Shown: positions 1-10,464 of the stretch, piece after piece
Numbering within the stretch: the first letter of the stretch is position 1
Layout of the letters: each line of letters starts with the position of its first letter
Assembly: GCA_016490735.1 (NCBI GenBank)
Contig: JAEMWC010001218.1
Coordinates: 22,501 to 86,500 of the forward strand
Source: Pachyseris speciosa
Taxonomy: Eukaryota; Cnidaria; Anthozoa; Scleractinia; Pachyseridae
Length of the DNA stretch: 64,000 bases
Direction: 5' to 3'
Translations under genes and position numbers: made by a program
Notes under the pieces: model-generated
The model's input: the letters and a program-made list of their open reading frames with translations, nothing else
Told to the model about the DNA's origin: nothing
Database searches by the model: none

Positions 1-585
1 CATTGCATGCTGGGAACTAACGAGAATTTTTGACAGCACCCGTTCCTTCCCCCAATTCTTTCACATATAAACTAAGTCTACAGCCACTCCGACCTACCGC
101 CAAATTTTCCTGCTCGTGGTCATCTTCAGTACACAGAAATTCCAAAATATGTGGCGGTAGGTCGAGAAATTCATCAATAGTCGAGTCCCAAAGGTACTAA
201 GTGTTCGACCGGCCAAATTCCCAGTTCGTCGAGTAACAAGCCAAATTCAACAACAAAGTACATCACCTTGCTCGATTCTTTGAGAAAGTGGACTCTTAGC
301 TACCGTCACGCTTAATGATGCTCATCAGGCAGCCGCTAAAGATGAAAAATGGCTGTAAATTTAGCAGAAATCGCAAGCAAACCCAACTTGGGCCATTGTT
401 GTCGCTTCATGGATAAACAATAGCTACGTCAAAATGACGTTTTCAGAAACCTTGAGCCTCCAGTGCCTTAGGACAGCACCACTTTTCCCTGGTAGTTCAA
501 ATAAAGAGTCACGAATTGCTATTCATCGTTTATAGGTGGAAAATCACTCCGAAAATGTAAAAACCTGCGGTAGTCAATGGGTTAA
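1..585. mobile_element. piggyBac-like non-autonomous element, copy 1 (cut by window edge)
   Basis: The stretch ends with ...TAGTCAATGGG followed by TTAA (582-585). It is closely similar along its length to the right half of the complete element at 10572-11587, including the block starting GCATGCTGGGAA and the run through ATAAACTAAGTCTACAG. No coding frame is visible. TTAA target plus CCC/GGG-type ends is the piggyBac pattern. The left end lies outside the window. It sits just downstream of the last visible exon of the minus-strand cysteine-rich gene. Confidence 0.7.
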
Positions 586-678
586 AACATGAACTTCACA
601 AATGTCGTGTGGTTCATCAAAGCAATTTACTACTTCTTGGAACCTTGACAGTGAGTTCTCTATAGTCTACAAGCTAAC

Positions 679-844
679 CTGAGGGTTGTGTGTTCCAGGT
701 GGACATTTTGGAATTGATTTGTCCGTTCCTTCTGGACAGTAATGACCTCTTGGACAAGGAATGGGTGTCTTGCTATCTCCTTCATGTCCTTCACAGTAGA
801 AACGTGCTGGACAGGTTGGACATGCTTCAAGACCAGTCACATTG
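679..844 (-). CDS. Exon 6 (last visible) of cysteine-rich extracellular repeat protein
   Basis: The exon is bounded by a consensus acceptor (TTCTTCTCAG, minus strand) and a donor (GTTAGC). It reads in one frame with cysteines spaced as CPTCPARFYC and CPRGHYCPEGT, then CPPGTHNPQ. This is the ephrin-receptor-like/GCC2-GCC3 cysteine repeat style found in secreted or cell-surface animal proteins. It begins in phase 2, exactly completing the AG left by the exon at 5037-5386, and ends in phase 0. The gene continues past the left window edge. Function beyond an extracellular structural or binding role cannot be read. Confidence 0.8.
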
Positions 845-1015
845 CTGAGAAGAAAACAAAACCATGAGTGTAACAACAGTCAGGTAATTACAAAACTGAC
901 AGGCCATGATGGGCATAAAACAAGAAAAACAAAGTGAAGTAAATTAGGAGGGTTTTCTTCCAAGTCTTTGAAATCAATTCTACAGTAAAATGTTGTACAT
1001 TAGCAGATTCTGTAA

Positions 1016-1118
1016 TAGCCTGCGAACGCAGACGTATTTCCGGTTGTCGTTTCTCTCCGCCCGAAAAGTAATGTCTGCGAGCTCGAGCCGCAAAACGATT
1101 TCTGTGACGTAAAATCTT
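1016..1118 (+). repeat. Left terminal inverted repeat of the Mutator-like element
   Basis: This 103-bp arm pairs with 4309-4411 with a single T/C mismatch, in AATGTCT versus AACGTCT. It is rich in CpG (for example CTCGAGCC) and contains GTGACGTAA-type sites. Confidence 0.9.
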
Positions 1119-1123
1119 CAGCC

Positions 1124-2715
1124 AATAATAATAATAATAATAATAATAACTTTATTGGTACATCCAATTAAAATGGGTTTTCACATACCAATTACAATAA
1201 AATGTAATGTAAAGAGTTAAAATCTAAGATAAACATTTAAAAGTGATAAGAACTTACATTACCATATTATTAAAAAAAAACTTAAGATACATAATTCATT
1301 ATTACACCGTTTGAAAGTCAATGGCTTAAAAATTCGTCAAGGGCACGTCCTTTAATGGCGTTCTTAAAAACTTTCAATGATTCCATGTTTGCTAAACTTT
1401 CTGGAAGGTCATTCCAGAGCTGAGCAGCCCTAAATGAGAAAGATCGCTGACCTGTTGCTGATCTAAAAAATGGTAAATTAAGCTTATCTTTATTCCTAGT
1501 GTTTCTTGTATGCACCTGGCTTCTTGTCGTGAACTTATTACACAAGGATGGTGGGGCTAATCCCTTTATACATTTAAAAGCCATTAAAGTGTCTCTAACT
1601 TCCAGTTGCTTAGCAACCGGCAACCAGTGGAGTTCCTTTAACAACGGCGTAATGTGATCATACTTCCTTGCGCCAGTCACGATCCGTGCAGCAAAATTCT
1701 GAACTTTTTGAAGCCTAACAATGTTCTTTTTTGTTGTACTAGCCCACATGGACGAACAGTAGAAAAGCTTGCTGAAAACTAGTGAATTTATGATGGTTAT
1801 AAGCGTAGACCTATCAAACAAATGTTTCACACGATTGATTTGGCACAGGCTACCTATACACTTAGATACAACTTCCGTCACATGTTCGTCAAAACTAAGG
1901 TGAGAGTCCACGATGACCCCCAAATCTTTTGCAGAACAAGACGGTAATATCTCTTTGCTGAGTAGCGTAACTCCAAAACCCTTCGGCACGCGAGCTAACA
2001 TCTGGGGGGTTCCAAGAAGCAATAGCTTAGTCTTGTCTGGATTTATCAGCAAGCTGTGTGTGCAACACCAGGCGGCAATCCGCTGCAAATCCTCGGACAG
2101 ATGTTCCACAGCCATGGCTGTCTCCTGAACAGGAAACGAGAGATAGAGCTGGGAATCATCCACGTAACTCTTTAGCGAGCACAGGTTCGGGACAGCTGGG
2201 AGATCGTTGATGTAGATATTGAAAAGGGCCGGCCCCAAGATCGACCCTTGAGGTACACCGTAAGCTACTTGGCACGGACCTGACACCTCACAGCCAATTC
2301 TCACCCGCTGGTTCCTGTCCGTTAAATAGCTTCTAAACCATTCCATGGCCTGCATAGACACACCCAGTTCTCGAAGTTTACGTAATAGGATCCCATGCTC
2401 GATGCTGTCAAAAGCCTTCGACAAGTCCAACAGAACCAACGCTGTGACTTGTTTCCGATCCATTGCTTCGAGAATCATATCAGACATGAAAATATGAAGT
2501 GTTTCTGTCGAGTGCTTCTTCTTGTTTCCATTTTGATGTTCAGTTAAACAGTTCTGACGTGTTGTATACTCTGTTAACTGATTGAGAGCTGCCCGTTCAC
2601 AGATCTTAGACAGAGCGGGTAGCAGAGATACTGGCCGGTTGTTATTAGCAACTTCATGATCCCCTTCCTTTAATATAGGTATTACCACGGACTCTTTCCA
2701 ATGTATTGGAGCCCT
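1124..2715 (-). mobile_element. 5'-truncated non-LTR retrotransposon (CR1/L2-like) with (TTA)n tail
   Basis: The minus-strand frame runs from about 2715 to the stop at 1318 and encodes the C-terminal two-thirds of a LINE reverse transcriptase. Visible motifs in order are LDLSKAFDSIEH, GVPQGSILGPALF and the catalytic YVDD (usually YADD), followed by the C-terminal region typical of CR1/L2-type LINEs (FSFRAAQLWNDLPESL). The endonuclease domain is missing. The 3' end is a (TTA)n microsatellite tail, seen as AAT repeats at 1124-1150 on the plus strand. It sits inside the Mutator-like element between its left TIR and the helicase fragment. I could not identify its target duplication. Confidence 0.85.
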
Positions 2716-2771
2716 AAAACTAAGCCGCCATACTGGGCGCTAAGTTTAGCTCTTAAAAATCCAGAACCAAC

Positions 2772-3281
2772 GTGCGCGCGATAGTCATGTTTTCTCGTGG
2801 ACAAGAAATGGCCGACACAATGGAACACGCGTTCAGGAAGGTTTGCGATGTTTTTGGATTTGACGGTTTGAATACGCATCAAAGGGAGTCCATAAAGTAC
2901 ATTGTTAAAGAAAAGAAGGATATTTTTGTTAATCTACCAACGGGTTTCGGAAAGTCGCTGATTTATCAGGCTTTGCCGTTAGTTTACTCGTGCCTGCCTG
3001 AGTCAACTGACCAGAAGAATATTATCGTCGTGATTTCTCCGCTTAACAGCCTCATAAAAGATCAAGTGCTACGCCTAAATTCCCTGGGAATTACTGCCAT
3101 ATCTTTGGCTGAAATAGCCACTGACAAACAAACAAAAGAAGTCAATAATGGGGATTACTCAATTGTCTTTGGATCGCCTGAACTGTGGCTTGGAGATGAG
3201 AAATGGAGGAAAATGGCAATGAGCGATTTATATCGCAAATCTGTAAGGGCAGTTGCTGTTGACGAGATGGGAAATAAATGA
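2772..3281 (+). pseudogene. RecQ-family DNA helicase fragment inside Mutator-like element
   Basis: The 169-residue frame shows RecQ-type N-terminal helicase features: the aromatic/Q region (FGFDGLNTHQRESIKYIV), Walker A (LPTGFGKSLIYQ), motif Ia (VVISPLNSLIKDQV) and the start of motif II (AVAVDEM). It stops right at motif II, where intact helicases read DEAH and continue through motifs III-VI and the RecQ-CT region. No such sequence follows; 3282-3730 is unrelated. It is therefore a truncated, presumably inactive copy. Being between MULE TIRs, it is either captured host sequence or cargo of a multi-copy element. The first ATG could equally be 2808. Confidence 0.8.
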
Positions 3282-3731
3282 CAGGCCTGCACGGACTCCT
3301 TCAGTGTGGTTTTTGCGGTTGCCTCGCATTAGAGCCTAAAAAGTCTATTTTTGCTCTGACGAGTGTCTGAGAGTTTTACCTCTGTTGTATGATATTATCG
3401 GAGTTTTAGGATAGATCGTTCTCAGCAGTGGCTGATTTTGTATAAATCTCCAGTGTTCCATCAATATCTGTTTAAGGTTTTTAACTCCTGTGTGGTACGT
3501 GTTTTTTCTTTTGTTTTAGAGCCGATCATCTAGAGGCAAAGTTGACCCCTGACAGACACCTTTCTATTATATATATTTTTGGAAGGCCGCGCGCTCTCAG
3601 GCGTTGTTTGAATTTCACAAGGCTCTCTTCAAATGTTGTTTTCGAAGAGTTAGTTCTAAGCATCTTATTGCTTTGCCTGTAATGAAACAATTTTTCACGC
3701 CTGGGGGTGGCATTAAATGAAGTGTATATAT

Positions 3732-4220
3732 TTATTTCCCACCATGATACTGACGAAATCCAGGACTCGCAATGTTCTTGGTGGTTTCAGTTGTTGATTT
3801 CGCAACATGCAAAGCAGTAGCGCTCGCACGGGGATTTCCAAAATCCAGACTTTTTTTCGACACCGGTGTGTGGCTGTCATCTTTCGCCATCCTTTTAACA
3901 CGAAGGGGCAAAGTACTGCCGAAATCATGCTTGATTTCTCCGCTAATTTCGTCCACCTTTTGTAGGGCATTCTTGAATCGCACTAGACGATTATAGCACT
4001 GCGTCCGTCAAATGGCCTGTTTTTCAGAGTCGACGTAAACGCAAAGATCAACATTTGTAGCACGAAAAACCAAAGAACTTATATCAACACTGCTTTTGCC
4101 AAACACAAGAATCTTCTCCTTAGCTGAAGGAAACGTCCTTTTACAAAGAATGCACCATTCGCCGTCGTGGGAAATCTTCTTGGGAGTTTCATTCATGGTT
4201 GTCGAGAATCTCGCCTGCAC
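3732..4220 (-). pseudogene. Cysteine-rich (possible zinc-binding) N-terminal protein fragment, one stop codon
   Basis: The minus strand reads through a frame with a CxxC pair (EWCILCKRTF), a middle segment (KILVFGKSSVDISSLV), then SEKQAI, a TGA at 4008-4010, and RTQCYNRLVRFKNALQ in the same frame. The stop falls where a further cysteine would be expected, suggesting a TGC or TGT to TGA change, but this is inference. The rest is basic and ends near 3732. I do not recognise a named family. It converges on the RecQ fragment inside the Mutator-like TIRs, so the two may be parts of the element's original cargo. Confidence 0.5.
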
Positions 4221-4308
4221 ATTCCAGACACGAAAGAGCGCGTACTCGCGCGAGAGTAACTCGTGTATGGCACCTATCGTTTAATCTGATTGGTCCACTA
4301 CCAAACAA

Positions 4309-4411
4309 AAGATTTTACGTCACAGAAATCGTTTTGCGGCTCGAGCTCGCAGACGTTACTTTTCGGGCGGAGAGAAACGACAACCGGAAATACGTCTGCG
4401 TTCGCAGGCTA
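4309..4411 (-). repeat. Right terminal inverted repeat of the Mutator-like element
   Basis: Inverted partner of 1016-1118. It ends CGTTCGCAGGCTA and is followed directly by the 9-bp target duplication ATTCTGTAA. Confidence 0.9.
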
Positions 4412-4552
4412 ATTCTGTAAGTATGCCAATCAAAGGTTTGACAAATGGTCTTTCATAAACTAAACATCTCAAAAAAATCAGTTAAAGCCACATTTCATGG
4501 ATCTTGCAGCCTCAATCTGTCTCTTAAATGTAGTCTACCTATAGCCTGTTAG

Positions 4553-4608
<56 letters not shown>

Positions 4609-4900
4609 GTAATATTAACCAATGTATGTTTTTTCTATTGTCATATGTATCATTTATATAGCCTATTGCACTTTTACCTTCTTTGTTCTTTAAATATCTA
4701 TGTAGATGTTCACATCAATTAATTGTCCGTGGCAGTGACCAACTCGAAGGCCTAAGCTACTTTGGTCACTGCACACATTTGCTTTTTTATCACTTGTGTA
4801 ATTTAGTTTGCTGCCTTATCTCTCTCTATCCATGTAATGTACTTTAATGTAAAAAGGTTTGTAAATAGTGCAAAAAAACTTCTAAACTTCTAAACTTCTA
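4553..4900 (+). repeat. (TTA)n microsatellite and probable LINE 3' end
   Basis: An uninterrupted TTA/ATT run (about 4553-4606) is followed by ~290 bp of AT-rich non-coding sequence. That ends in three tandem copies of the octamer ACTTCTAA/CTTCTAAA (about 4878-4902). A short tandem tail after a non-coding region is typical of a LINE 3' UTR. No coding part is left, so the assignment is tentative. Confidence 0.4.
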
Positions 4901-5036
4901 GCAAAGCCGTTTTGGTGTCTCAAGTACTTTTCAAGCCTAAAACCATCACAGGTGCACATACAAAGTGGCACATTCATGATCTCACCGTCTCAAATTAACC
5001 ACTGAGCACCCCAATGATTATGTCTATTTAAGATAC

Positions 5037-5386
5037 CTGTAAGTTCCTGGCACACATTGTTTAAAGGTAGCACTTCCAGTCGGGCAGTGGTAACCAGTTG
5101 GACATATGTTCCCAGTGACACCGTCAAGTGGCTGAGGTGTCTTCGCCCTGCGCACACAAAAGTAGCCATCTTGGCAAACTCCATTGGGTCCTGTTAGGCC
5201 TTCTCCTGTGCAGGATCTCCCAGGATCACATGAAATACATTAATCTTCTCTTTCAAGACCAGTCCTGTTACTGTACGTACCATTAGGACAGGGATACTGG
5301 TACGGATGTTGAGTGCCAATTTGGCAGTAGTACCCAGCAGGGCAAATACCACCATATGTGATGTTTGTGAAGAGGGAACCATTACT
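5037..5386 (-). pseudogene. Exon 5 of cysteine-rich extracellular protein, with in-frame TAA
   Basis: The acceptor CTTTTCAG and donor GTATC bound a 350-nt exon that starts in phase 0 (after the exon at 8259-8411) and ends in phase 2. It holds two cysteine repeats: GGICPAGYYCQIGTQ, then CISCDPGRSCTGEG, NGVCQDGYFCVRR and NICPTGYHCPTGSATFKQC. Between them, at 5240-5242, the frame reads GAT-TAA-TGT, a stop directly before CISCDPG. The sequence on both sides is clean and in frame. No plausible intron removes the stop, since the candidate would be only ~60 bp. Either the gene is disabled here or this is a base error in the assembly. Confidence 0.7.
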
Positions 5387-5409
5387 CTGAAAAGATTATA
5401 CATATTGGT

Positions 5410-5557
5410 TATTGGCCAAGTGTGAGGTCAAGATGGCGGGATATTGGCCAAGTGCTTTTTTTGCGTGTTTATGGACCAAGATGAAGTTGAGGTTCATAAA
5501 CACGCAAAAAAAGAATGAGGCCAATATCCTGCCATCTTGACCAAACAAGCGTGGTCA
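5410..5557. repeat. Palindromic MITE (hairpin-forming)
   Basis: GGTCAAGATGGCGGGATATT at 5426 is matched in inverted orientation by the sequence ending at 5542 (AATATCCTGCCATCTTGACC). The arms continue inward through GCGTGTTTATG/CATAAACACGC with only ~15 bp of loop. Weaker matching extends outward to ATTGGCC/GGTCAAT. Confidence 0.75.
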
Positions 5558-5565
5558 ATAAAGGA

Positions 5566-5727
5566 TTTATTATATGACTCAAAGGACACCATTAAAAGAC
5601 AGTAAAACGCAGGACAAACGGGCTATCCCGAGCGGTCAAGATGGCTTCATCGTGACCTCACGGGTAGCCAATCACAGCAGGAGAATTGATTCATCTTGAC
5701 AGCTGAACGAGCCAGTCATATAATAAA
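5566..5727. repeat. Short MITE with 14-bp inverted ends
   Basis: TTTATTATATGACT near 5566-5579 is inverted at 5714-5727 (AGTCATATAATAAA). The interior again contains GGTCAAGATGGC and CATCTTGAC, the same motif as the neighbouring palindrome, so both may be fragments of one family. Confidence 0.5.
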
Positions 5728-5829
5728 GTGTAGTAATTAATTCAACAACAGCAAGAGCTAGCCACAATCCTGCAGTCCTTATTATGGAGAGAATCTCTAC
5801 CAGTGCCACACGTACCTCCACCAATCAGG

Positions 5830-6058
5830 GGAGCAAGGATGGCACAGTGGTGAGAGCGCTCGCCTCCCACCAATGTGGCCTGGGTTTCATTCCCAGACTC
5901 GGTGTCATATGTGGGTTGAGTTTGTTGTTGGTTCTCGTCCTTGCTCTGAAAGGTTTTTCTCTGGGCACTCCAGTTATGCCCTCACCTCAAAAACCAACAT
6001 TTCCAAATTCCAACTCGATCTGGAATTTTGAGGGCCACACATTTGTCTGTTGAATTAT
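5830..6058 (+). mobile_element. tRNA-derived SINE
   Basis: An internal RNA polymerase III promoter is visible: an A-box-like segment (ATGGCACAGTGGTGAGAGC, about 5839-5857) and a B-box-like segment (GGGTTTCATTCCC, 5882-5894) about 35 bp apart, as in tRNA heads. A tRNA-unrelated body follows and ends in TTGAATTATTGTTA. The 5' boundary is approximate. Confidence 0.75.
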
Positions 6059-6063
6059 TGTTA

Positions 6064-7848
6064 AAGTACAGCTCAAAGGTACAAATGTAAGCGTCCACGT
6101 TAACGCGCTTCAAACGAGTTAGTTAGAAATGCGTTAACGCGAGTCTGTTTATCTAACGTGCTTCAAAAGCGCGCTTGAAGCACAACTCATTAGTATGTAT
6201 GAGCTGGCGTATTGTTCTTGGTTCATTGTTTGATAACACGGCAACTTTTGTCATTTTTCAAAGCTCCAATAAAGAAATACAGTTCAGTCTAAATCAGGAA
6301 ACTCGAAGAATTTATCCGATTTCTAAGTAAACCATGATATTTTCATCAAGCGACTGCATTTACAAAACAAACTACCAAAGCATTAAACCGGGGAGAAAGC
6401 GACTATAAAAAATTTCCCGGCAGCTTGCGTAAATGATCATCGCGACGTACTTAACTGTTCATAATTCTGATGCCATCGATTCTTTTATAGTTTATGACGT
6501 AGGCCCTTTTTGCATACGGCTACCATGTTTTCAAGGATTTCAAGTACATTTCATAAAGAGTCGAAATGGCCGCACCAAATGTAAACAACGCCGCCAAATT
6601 TTCAGCACAAATTTGCATAGATTTGAAGTGATAAATGAAGAGCGCATGGTGTGTTATTTGATACGTGGCAAAACTCGAGTATTTCATACTGATTATAGTT
6701 TTTTGCTTAAAGTAAGGAGTTTGTTGCTTGTTTGGTCACTTTGGTGTAATTTGTTCACATATACATGTTTGTTTTACCGAGAGCTTTGACCCGATGTTTC
6801 AATGAATCATCGTCTCATTCTATAATTTTATGGCATCGATTCCCTTTATTTCAAGCCAAATTCAAACTATGAAACAAACTACGTCTACAAGAATCAAGAT
6901 AATTTTTGCCGCTTTATCTGAACAAACATCTGGTAGAAAATATTTTATCAGTGGCAGATTTATGTCACGTGCTAGGCAACCGAGGTGATCATATGTCACT
7001 CGCTCAAGTTTGCGGTCACGTTTGAGAGCAAAGTTGTGAAATTTCTTTGCCAGTATGTTAACACTGATGAACAGTGCTTAAGCCAAACAAAAGAAATGGT
7101 TTTTGAGTCCATGTCATGTTCTCCAAAAGCTCGTTGAAAGCTAGCTGAATGTAGCGATTTGCAAATCAATGTTTATCGTGTTTAGTCAGCCTTTGTGCGA
7201 AAATTTAGAAGTATTTTGTTAACATGGAAGGCAAGCGAACTTTCTCGGAATGAAAATGGCAACTGGTTGTGGTATTGTTCGCAGTTACTGTAGCACTGTC
7301 TGCCATGAACCGGCCAAAAAGCGATATCAAAAAGCGAAAGACGCGCAAAGTTGCGTTACACTGCCGCCAGTAATGTTTCGCCATGAATAGCAGACAACGA
7401 TGTCGCTGGGATATTTTCATGGAAACCACGTGAAGGATTAAAATATTTCGTTCGAGAAAAACGAAGTTTTGTAGTAGAATCTACAAACAACATTGTAAAA
7501 GTCGCAAACGAACGAAAAATTGAAAAGTCTGGCCAAACAAGGGATACATCTGTTAACGTCAGAGTTTTGGAACTGGCACGAATTAAGCGAATGTTGTCGT
7601 CGAATAAACATGAAGAGAAATACAATTGTAGCATTTCCAGTCCTATTTCTGGCCGCAGTTTGCTTATTTTGGCTTATTTCTTTTGTTTGTGGAAACAATG
7701 TTGGACAAAGGAAACTCAAGCACTGAATAACAAAAGAGAAAGCGCCCTTCAATAACGCGCTTTCAAACGCGTTAACGCAAATGCGTTAATGCAAAAAACG
7801 TGCGTGTGTTTTGCGTGTGCGTTGGTCAAATACCTTTGAGCTGTACTG
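6064..7848. mobile_element. Tc1/mariner-like non-autonomous element A (1.8 kb)
   Basis: The ends are AGTACAGCTCAAAGGTA and its inverse TACCTTTGAGCTGTACTG, flanked by TA on both sides (6062-6063 and 7849-7850). Subterminal regions carry GCGTTAACGC-type palindromes in both arms (around 6100-6180 and 7750-7800). No transposase domain is seen in any frame, and the short ORFs inside look random. The TIR closely resembles that of the element at 11985-13544. Confidence 0.7.
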
Positions 7849-8258
7849 TAAGTGTTACCCTCGTTAAACAAAGTCAATTTAGTTATTTTAATCAAAACAC
7901 AAGACATATTTTCTAGATGAACTTCTCAGATTTTTCATGGTAACAAGGCAGGGATATTTAATGCCCTAGGTTTGACAAATGCCAGAGCCTTAAACTTTGC
8001 TAACTAACAAACACCAGCTCCCTAGGACTTCACAAGGACAATGTGAACAAATGCTCTCTGATCCCAGGGAAGAAGGACACTGGCAGAATTGACTTATAAA
8101 TTATTTAGTGCCGGGTGCTCTTGTTAGTCACCATTCAAATATTTTATACTAGAAGCAATCAATATGGTTGCAAAAAGGAGAGTAACACAAAAACAACAAC
8201 AACAACAACACAAAACAGAACTGACTGGAATAAAACTTGGAGATGTGAAACAACTTAC

Positions 8259-8411
8259 AGGTGTTGGGCTTGGTGAAGATTCCAAACAATAGTACTCAGC
8301 AAAGCATTCTCCTTCAGTTGCATTCAGTTCTGGTTGCTTGCAAAAGGAGCCTGAATCACATGGAAGACAAGACTGTATGGTGGCTGTGCCTCCATTTGGG
8401 TTATAGGTCCC
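8259..8411 (-). CDS. Exon 4 of cysteine-rich extracellular protein
   Basis: The exon is bounded by TGTTTTTTTCCAG and GTAAGT, starts and ends in phase 0, and is 51 codons long. Cysteine pattern: CLPCDSGSFC then GECFAEYYCLESSPSPTP. It joins the exon at 8898-9032 to give CPPGTYNPNGG across the junction, the repeat's normal CPPGTY motif. This confirms both splice sites. Confidence 0.8.
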
Positions 8412-8897
8412 CTGGAAAAAAACACAAGGAATATCCTTAGTTCCATTGACATATATACATGGTGAAGAATACAGCACTGGAAAATCTACTGGGAAAGCAA
8501 AGGCAATGACTAGCAAGAACACAATTCAATGACAGCACCTGACAGAAGTGAGCTTGACTGAGGCCATGATGGTGGTACAAGTAAGGTTGGAGGAAGAAGT
8601 GGCCTTTGTATGTAGGAACAGCTAAGTGCTAAGTGCTTGAGCAGTGACAAAGTACAAGACAAAAGAAATGCTACTCAAGCAAAACTGAACAAGAAGGTTG
8701 GCACTGAAGGGAGCCCCAATTAACAGGGCAAAAACAATGGAATGAACAAATAAAAACACAGATGTGTGTTCCTGTTCATACATGTGATGTGCTGACTCCT
8801 TGAGAGAGACCCTCTCAACAAAAGTTACTGAGCAGAATTTGTACCACTGATGTGCTATGTTATCACAAAAACTTGTTACAACTTTAAGCATACTTAC

Positions 8898-9032
8898 TGG
8901 TGGACATGCTGTGGGTTTGATGCTGTTTGGTGGACAGTAATGGCCTGAAATACAAGTCTTTGGAAATTCAAGCCCCATTTCATCACAGAAGTTTTTCTCT
9001 GTGCAGTTAGTACATTGCTCTGCGCGATCAGT
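8898..9032 (-). CDS. Exon 3 of cysteine-rich extracellular protein
   Basis: Acceptor CTTCAG and donor GTAAGT enclose 45 codons in phase 0. The frame contains QCTNCTEKNFC and CISGHYCPPNS, ending CPP, which is completed as CPPGTY by the next exon. Same ephrin-receptor-like/GCC2-GCC3 cysteine spacing as the other exons of the gene. Confidence 0.8.
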
Positions 9033-9400
9033 CTGAAGGAGAGAACAGAGAGAAGTGTTTGATTGTCAAAACAATCTAGTAGGGCAGATACAGCTGGTTT
9101 CTGGTAATTGGTTACTGGTTTGGCTCCCTAATCTAAGTTGATCTTGTAAAATTAATCATGATTTAAGAAATAATTACATCCTGTACAGTTGTGTTAGTTT
9201 AGTGAACCCACAATCTTGGACAAACCTGCCTTGAGAAAATAGCACACTTACCGGTAATGTAAAAAAAGGTTTTCGCTGCCCCCCTCTCTCTCTTCAATGT
9301 TGATGTATGGCACAAATGCTGCCTGTTTTAGGAGCCCCTCTCCTTGCTTTTTTCCTTGCTACGCCTACTTTGCGCACTAACACAGAATTGATTTGGGAGT

Positions 9401-9410
9401 GTGTGTGTGT

Positions 9411-9441
<31 letters not shown>

Positions 9442-9443
9442 GG
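9401..9443 (+). repeat. (GT)n followed by poly-G
   Basis: A GT dinucleotide run passes directly into about 20 G residues. It abuts the 5' break of the LINE fragment that follows. Confidence 0.9.
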
Positions 9444-9456
9444 CAAAGTTGAGTTA

Positions 9457-9920
9457 TATTCTAGAGATGCAGTTATGGCATTTAAATGTATGGCGGGCAT
9501 GGCTCCAGAGTATCTAAGTAACAAAGTCATTTCTAGAGGTGATGTAAGTGGGCGGGTGACTAGAAGATCGCAACAATTGAATATTCCATTATTTAAAACT
9601 AAAAAAGGGCAGCAATCCTTTTCTTATAGAAATGTTAATTTATGGTACAATTTACCAGCCGAAATCAAGCTTAGCCAATGTCTAAATAATTTTAAGCGCA
9701 ATTTAAGAAAGTATCTTTTAAAAGACTTCTTACGATAAGACTTAGTTTATCTCGTCTTTCTAGTTAGTTTTTAATTCCTTTTTTAATTGTCTTTTTATTA
9801 TTTATGTCTTATTGTTATTGCTATTGTCACTTAAAAGCCCCCATGGGGAGTTGTCAATTAATTATTGTGTTGTAAGTTGTATTGTATTGTACTGTTTGGC
9901 TTGTGACTTATATATAGTTT
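9457..9920 (+). mobile_element. 5'-truncated LINE, C-terminal reverse transcriptase tail and 3' UTR
   Basis: The plus-strand frame from about 9463 to the stop at 9738 reads AVMAFKCMAGMAPEYLS, then QQSFSYRNVNLWYNLPAEIK and a basic C-terminus. This is the end of a CR1/L2-type LINE ORF2, homologous to the C-terminus of the LINE at 1318-2688 but clearly another family. AT-rich non-coding sequence follows. The catalytic domain is missing. Confidence 0.75.
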
Positions 9921-10198
9921 TGTCCACGATTCCACCTATGACATGCAGTCACCTTGAAATAAGCCAAGTCTAATGAACTTTTAACACCACTTGGCTTTCC
10001 AAGAAAATGTTTCCAATCAGTGTGCTATTAAATAACTTCTCTGTGTGCAAAAACAAACATGTTCAAATGTACAACAATAAAAGTTTGAGTGTTGAAAATG
10101 TATGTACGCTCCTGCAGCAAGTCAAAACATGGTGTACATGCATGTGCAATGTGCTAGCCCAAACTTTTTTGTTTTTGTTAGCAAGACATATATAGTAC

Positions 10199-10377
10199 CT
10201 CCTGATAAGTTCCAACAGGGCACTGGACAGGGGAAGAAGCAGCCCATGAAAAGAAGTGACCTTTGGGTGTGATACATGACTGTATGCTGGGTTGGTGTAA
10301 ATGCCCCACCAGTGCAGTAGTGTCCTGGTGAACATGGACCAGTGGGTTCAGGATTTGTGTCACCAGCACAATAGTAC
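10199..10377 (-). pseudogene. Exon 2 of cysteine-rich extracellular protein, with frameshift
   Basis: The exon is bounded by TGTGTTTTCAG and GTACT. It begins by completing the glycine codon of exon 1 (CDPG then YYCAGD). The first half (CSPGHYCTGGAFTPTQ) and the second half (SCITPKGHFFSWAASS, then CPVGTYQE) lie in different frames. A one-base shift therefore occurs around 10275-10288. In the second frame the exon ends in phase 0, as required by exon 3. So the splice logic is intact but the reading frame is broken once, by mutation or by an assembly indel. Confidence 0.7.
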
Positions 10378-10464
10378 CTGAAAACACAGAAAACAGACAG
10401 TCTAGAAATGCAATAGAGAGGACTTGTGCTACTTCATGTCCACTTCACTTCGGCATATGTCATT

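Larger units (their letters stand above)
1007..4420. mobile_element. Mutator-like composite element with 103-bp TIRs and 9-bp target duplication
   Basis: The element itself spans 1016-4411. The left inverted repeat (1016-1118) and right inverted repeat (4309-4411) match at 102 of 103 positions, starting TAGCCTGCGAACGCAGACG. The flanks are a perfect 9-bp direct repeat ATTCTGTAA (1007-1015 and 4412-4420). A 9-bp duplication with ~100-bp TIRs is the Mutator-like (MULE) signature. No MULE transposase is visible. The interior holds a 5'-truncated LINE, a plus-strand RecQ-helicase fragment and a minus-strand cysteine-rich ORF facing it. It lies in an intron of the cysteine-rich gene. Confidence 0.88.

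Noticed and set aside
5784..6053. 89-codon ORF
   Set aside because: It overlaps the tRNA-derived SINE and has no independent coding evidence.
9294..9530. ORF with poly-proline/histidine-threonine run
   Set aside because: Produced by the GT and G microsatellite on the opposite strand.
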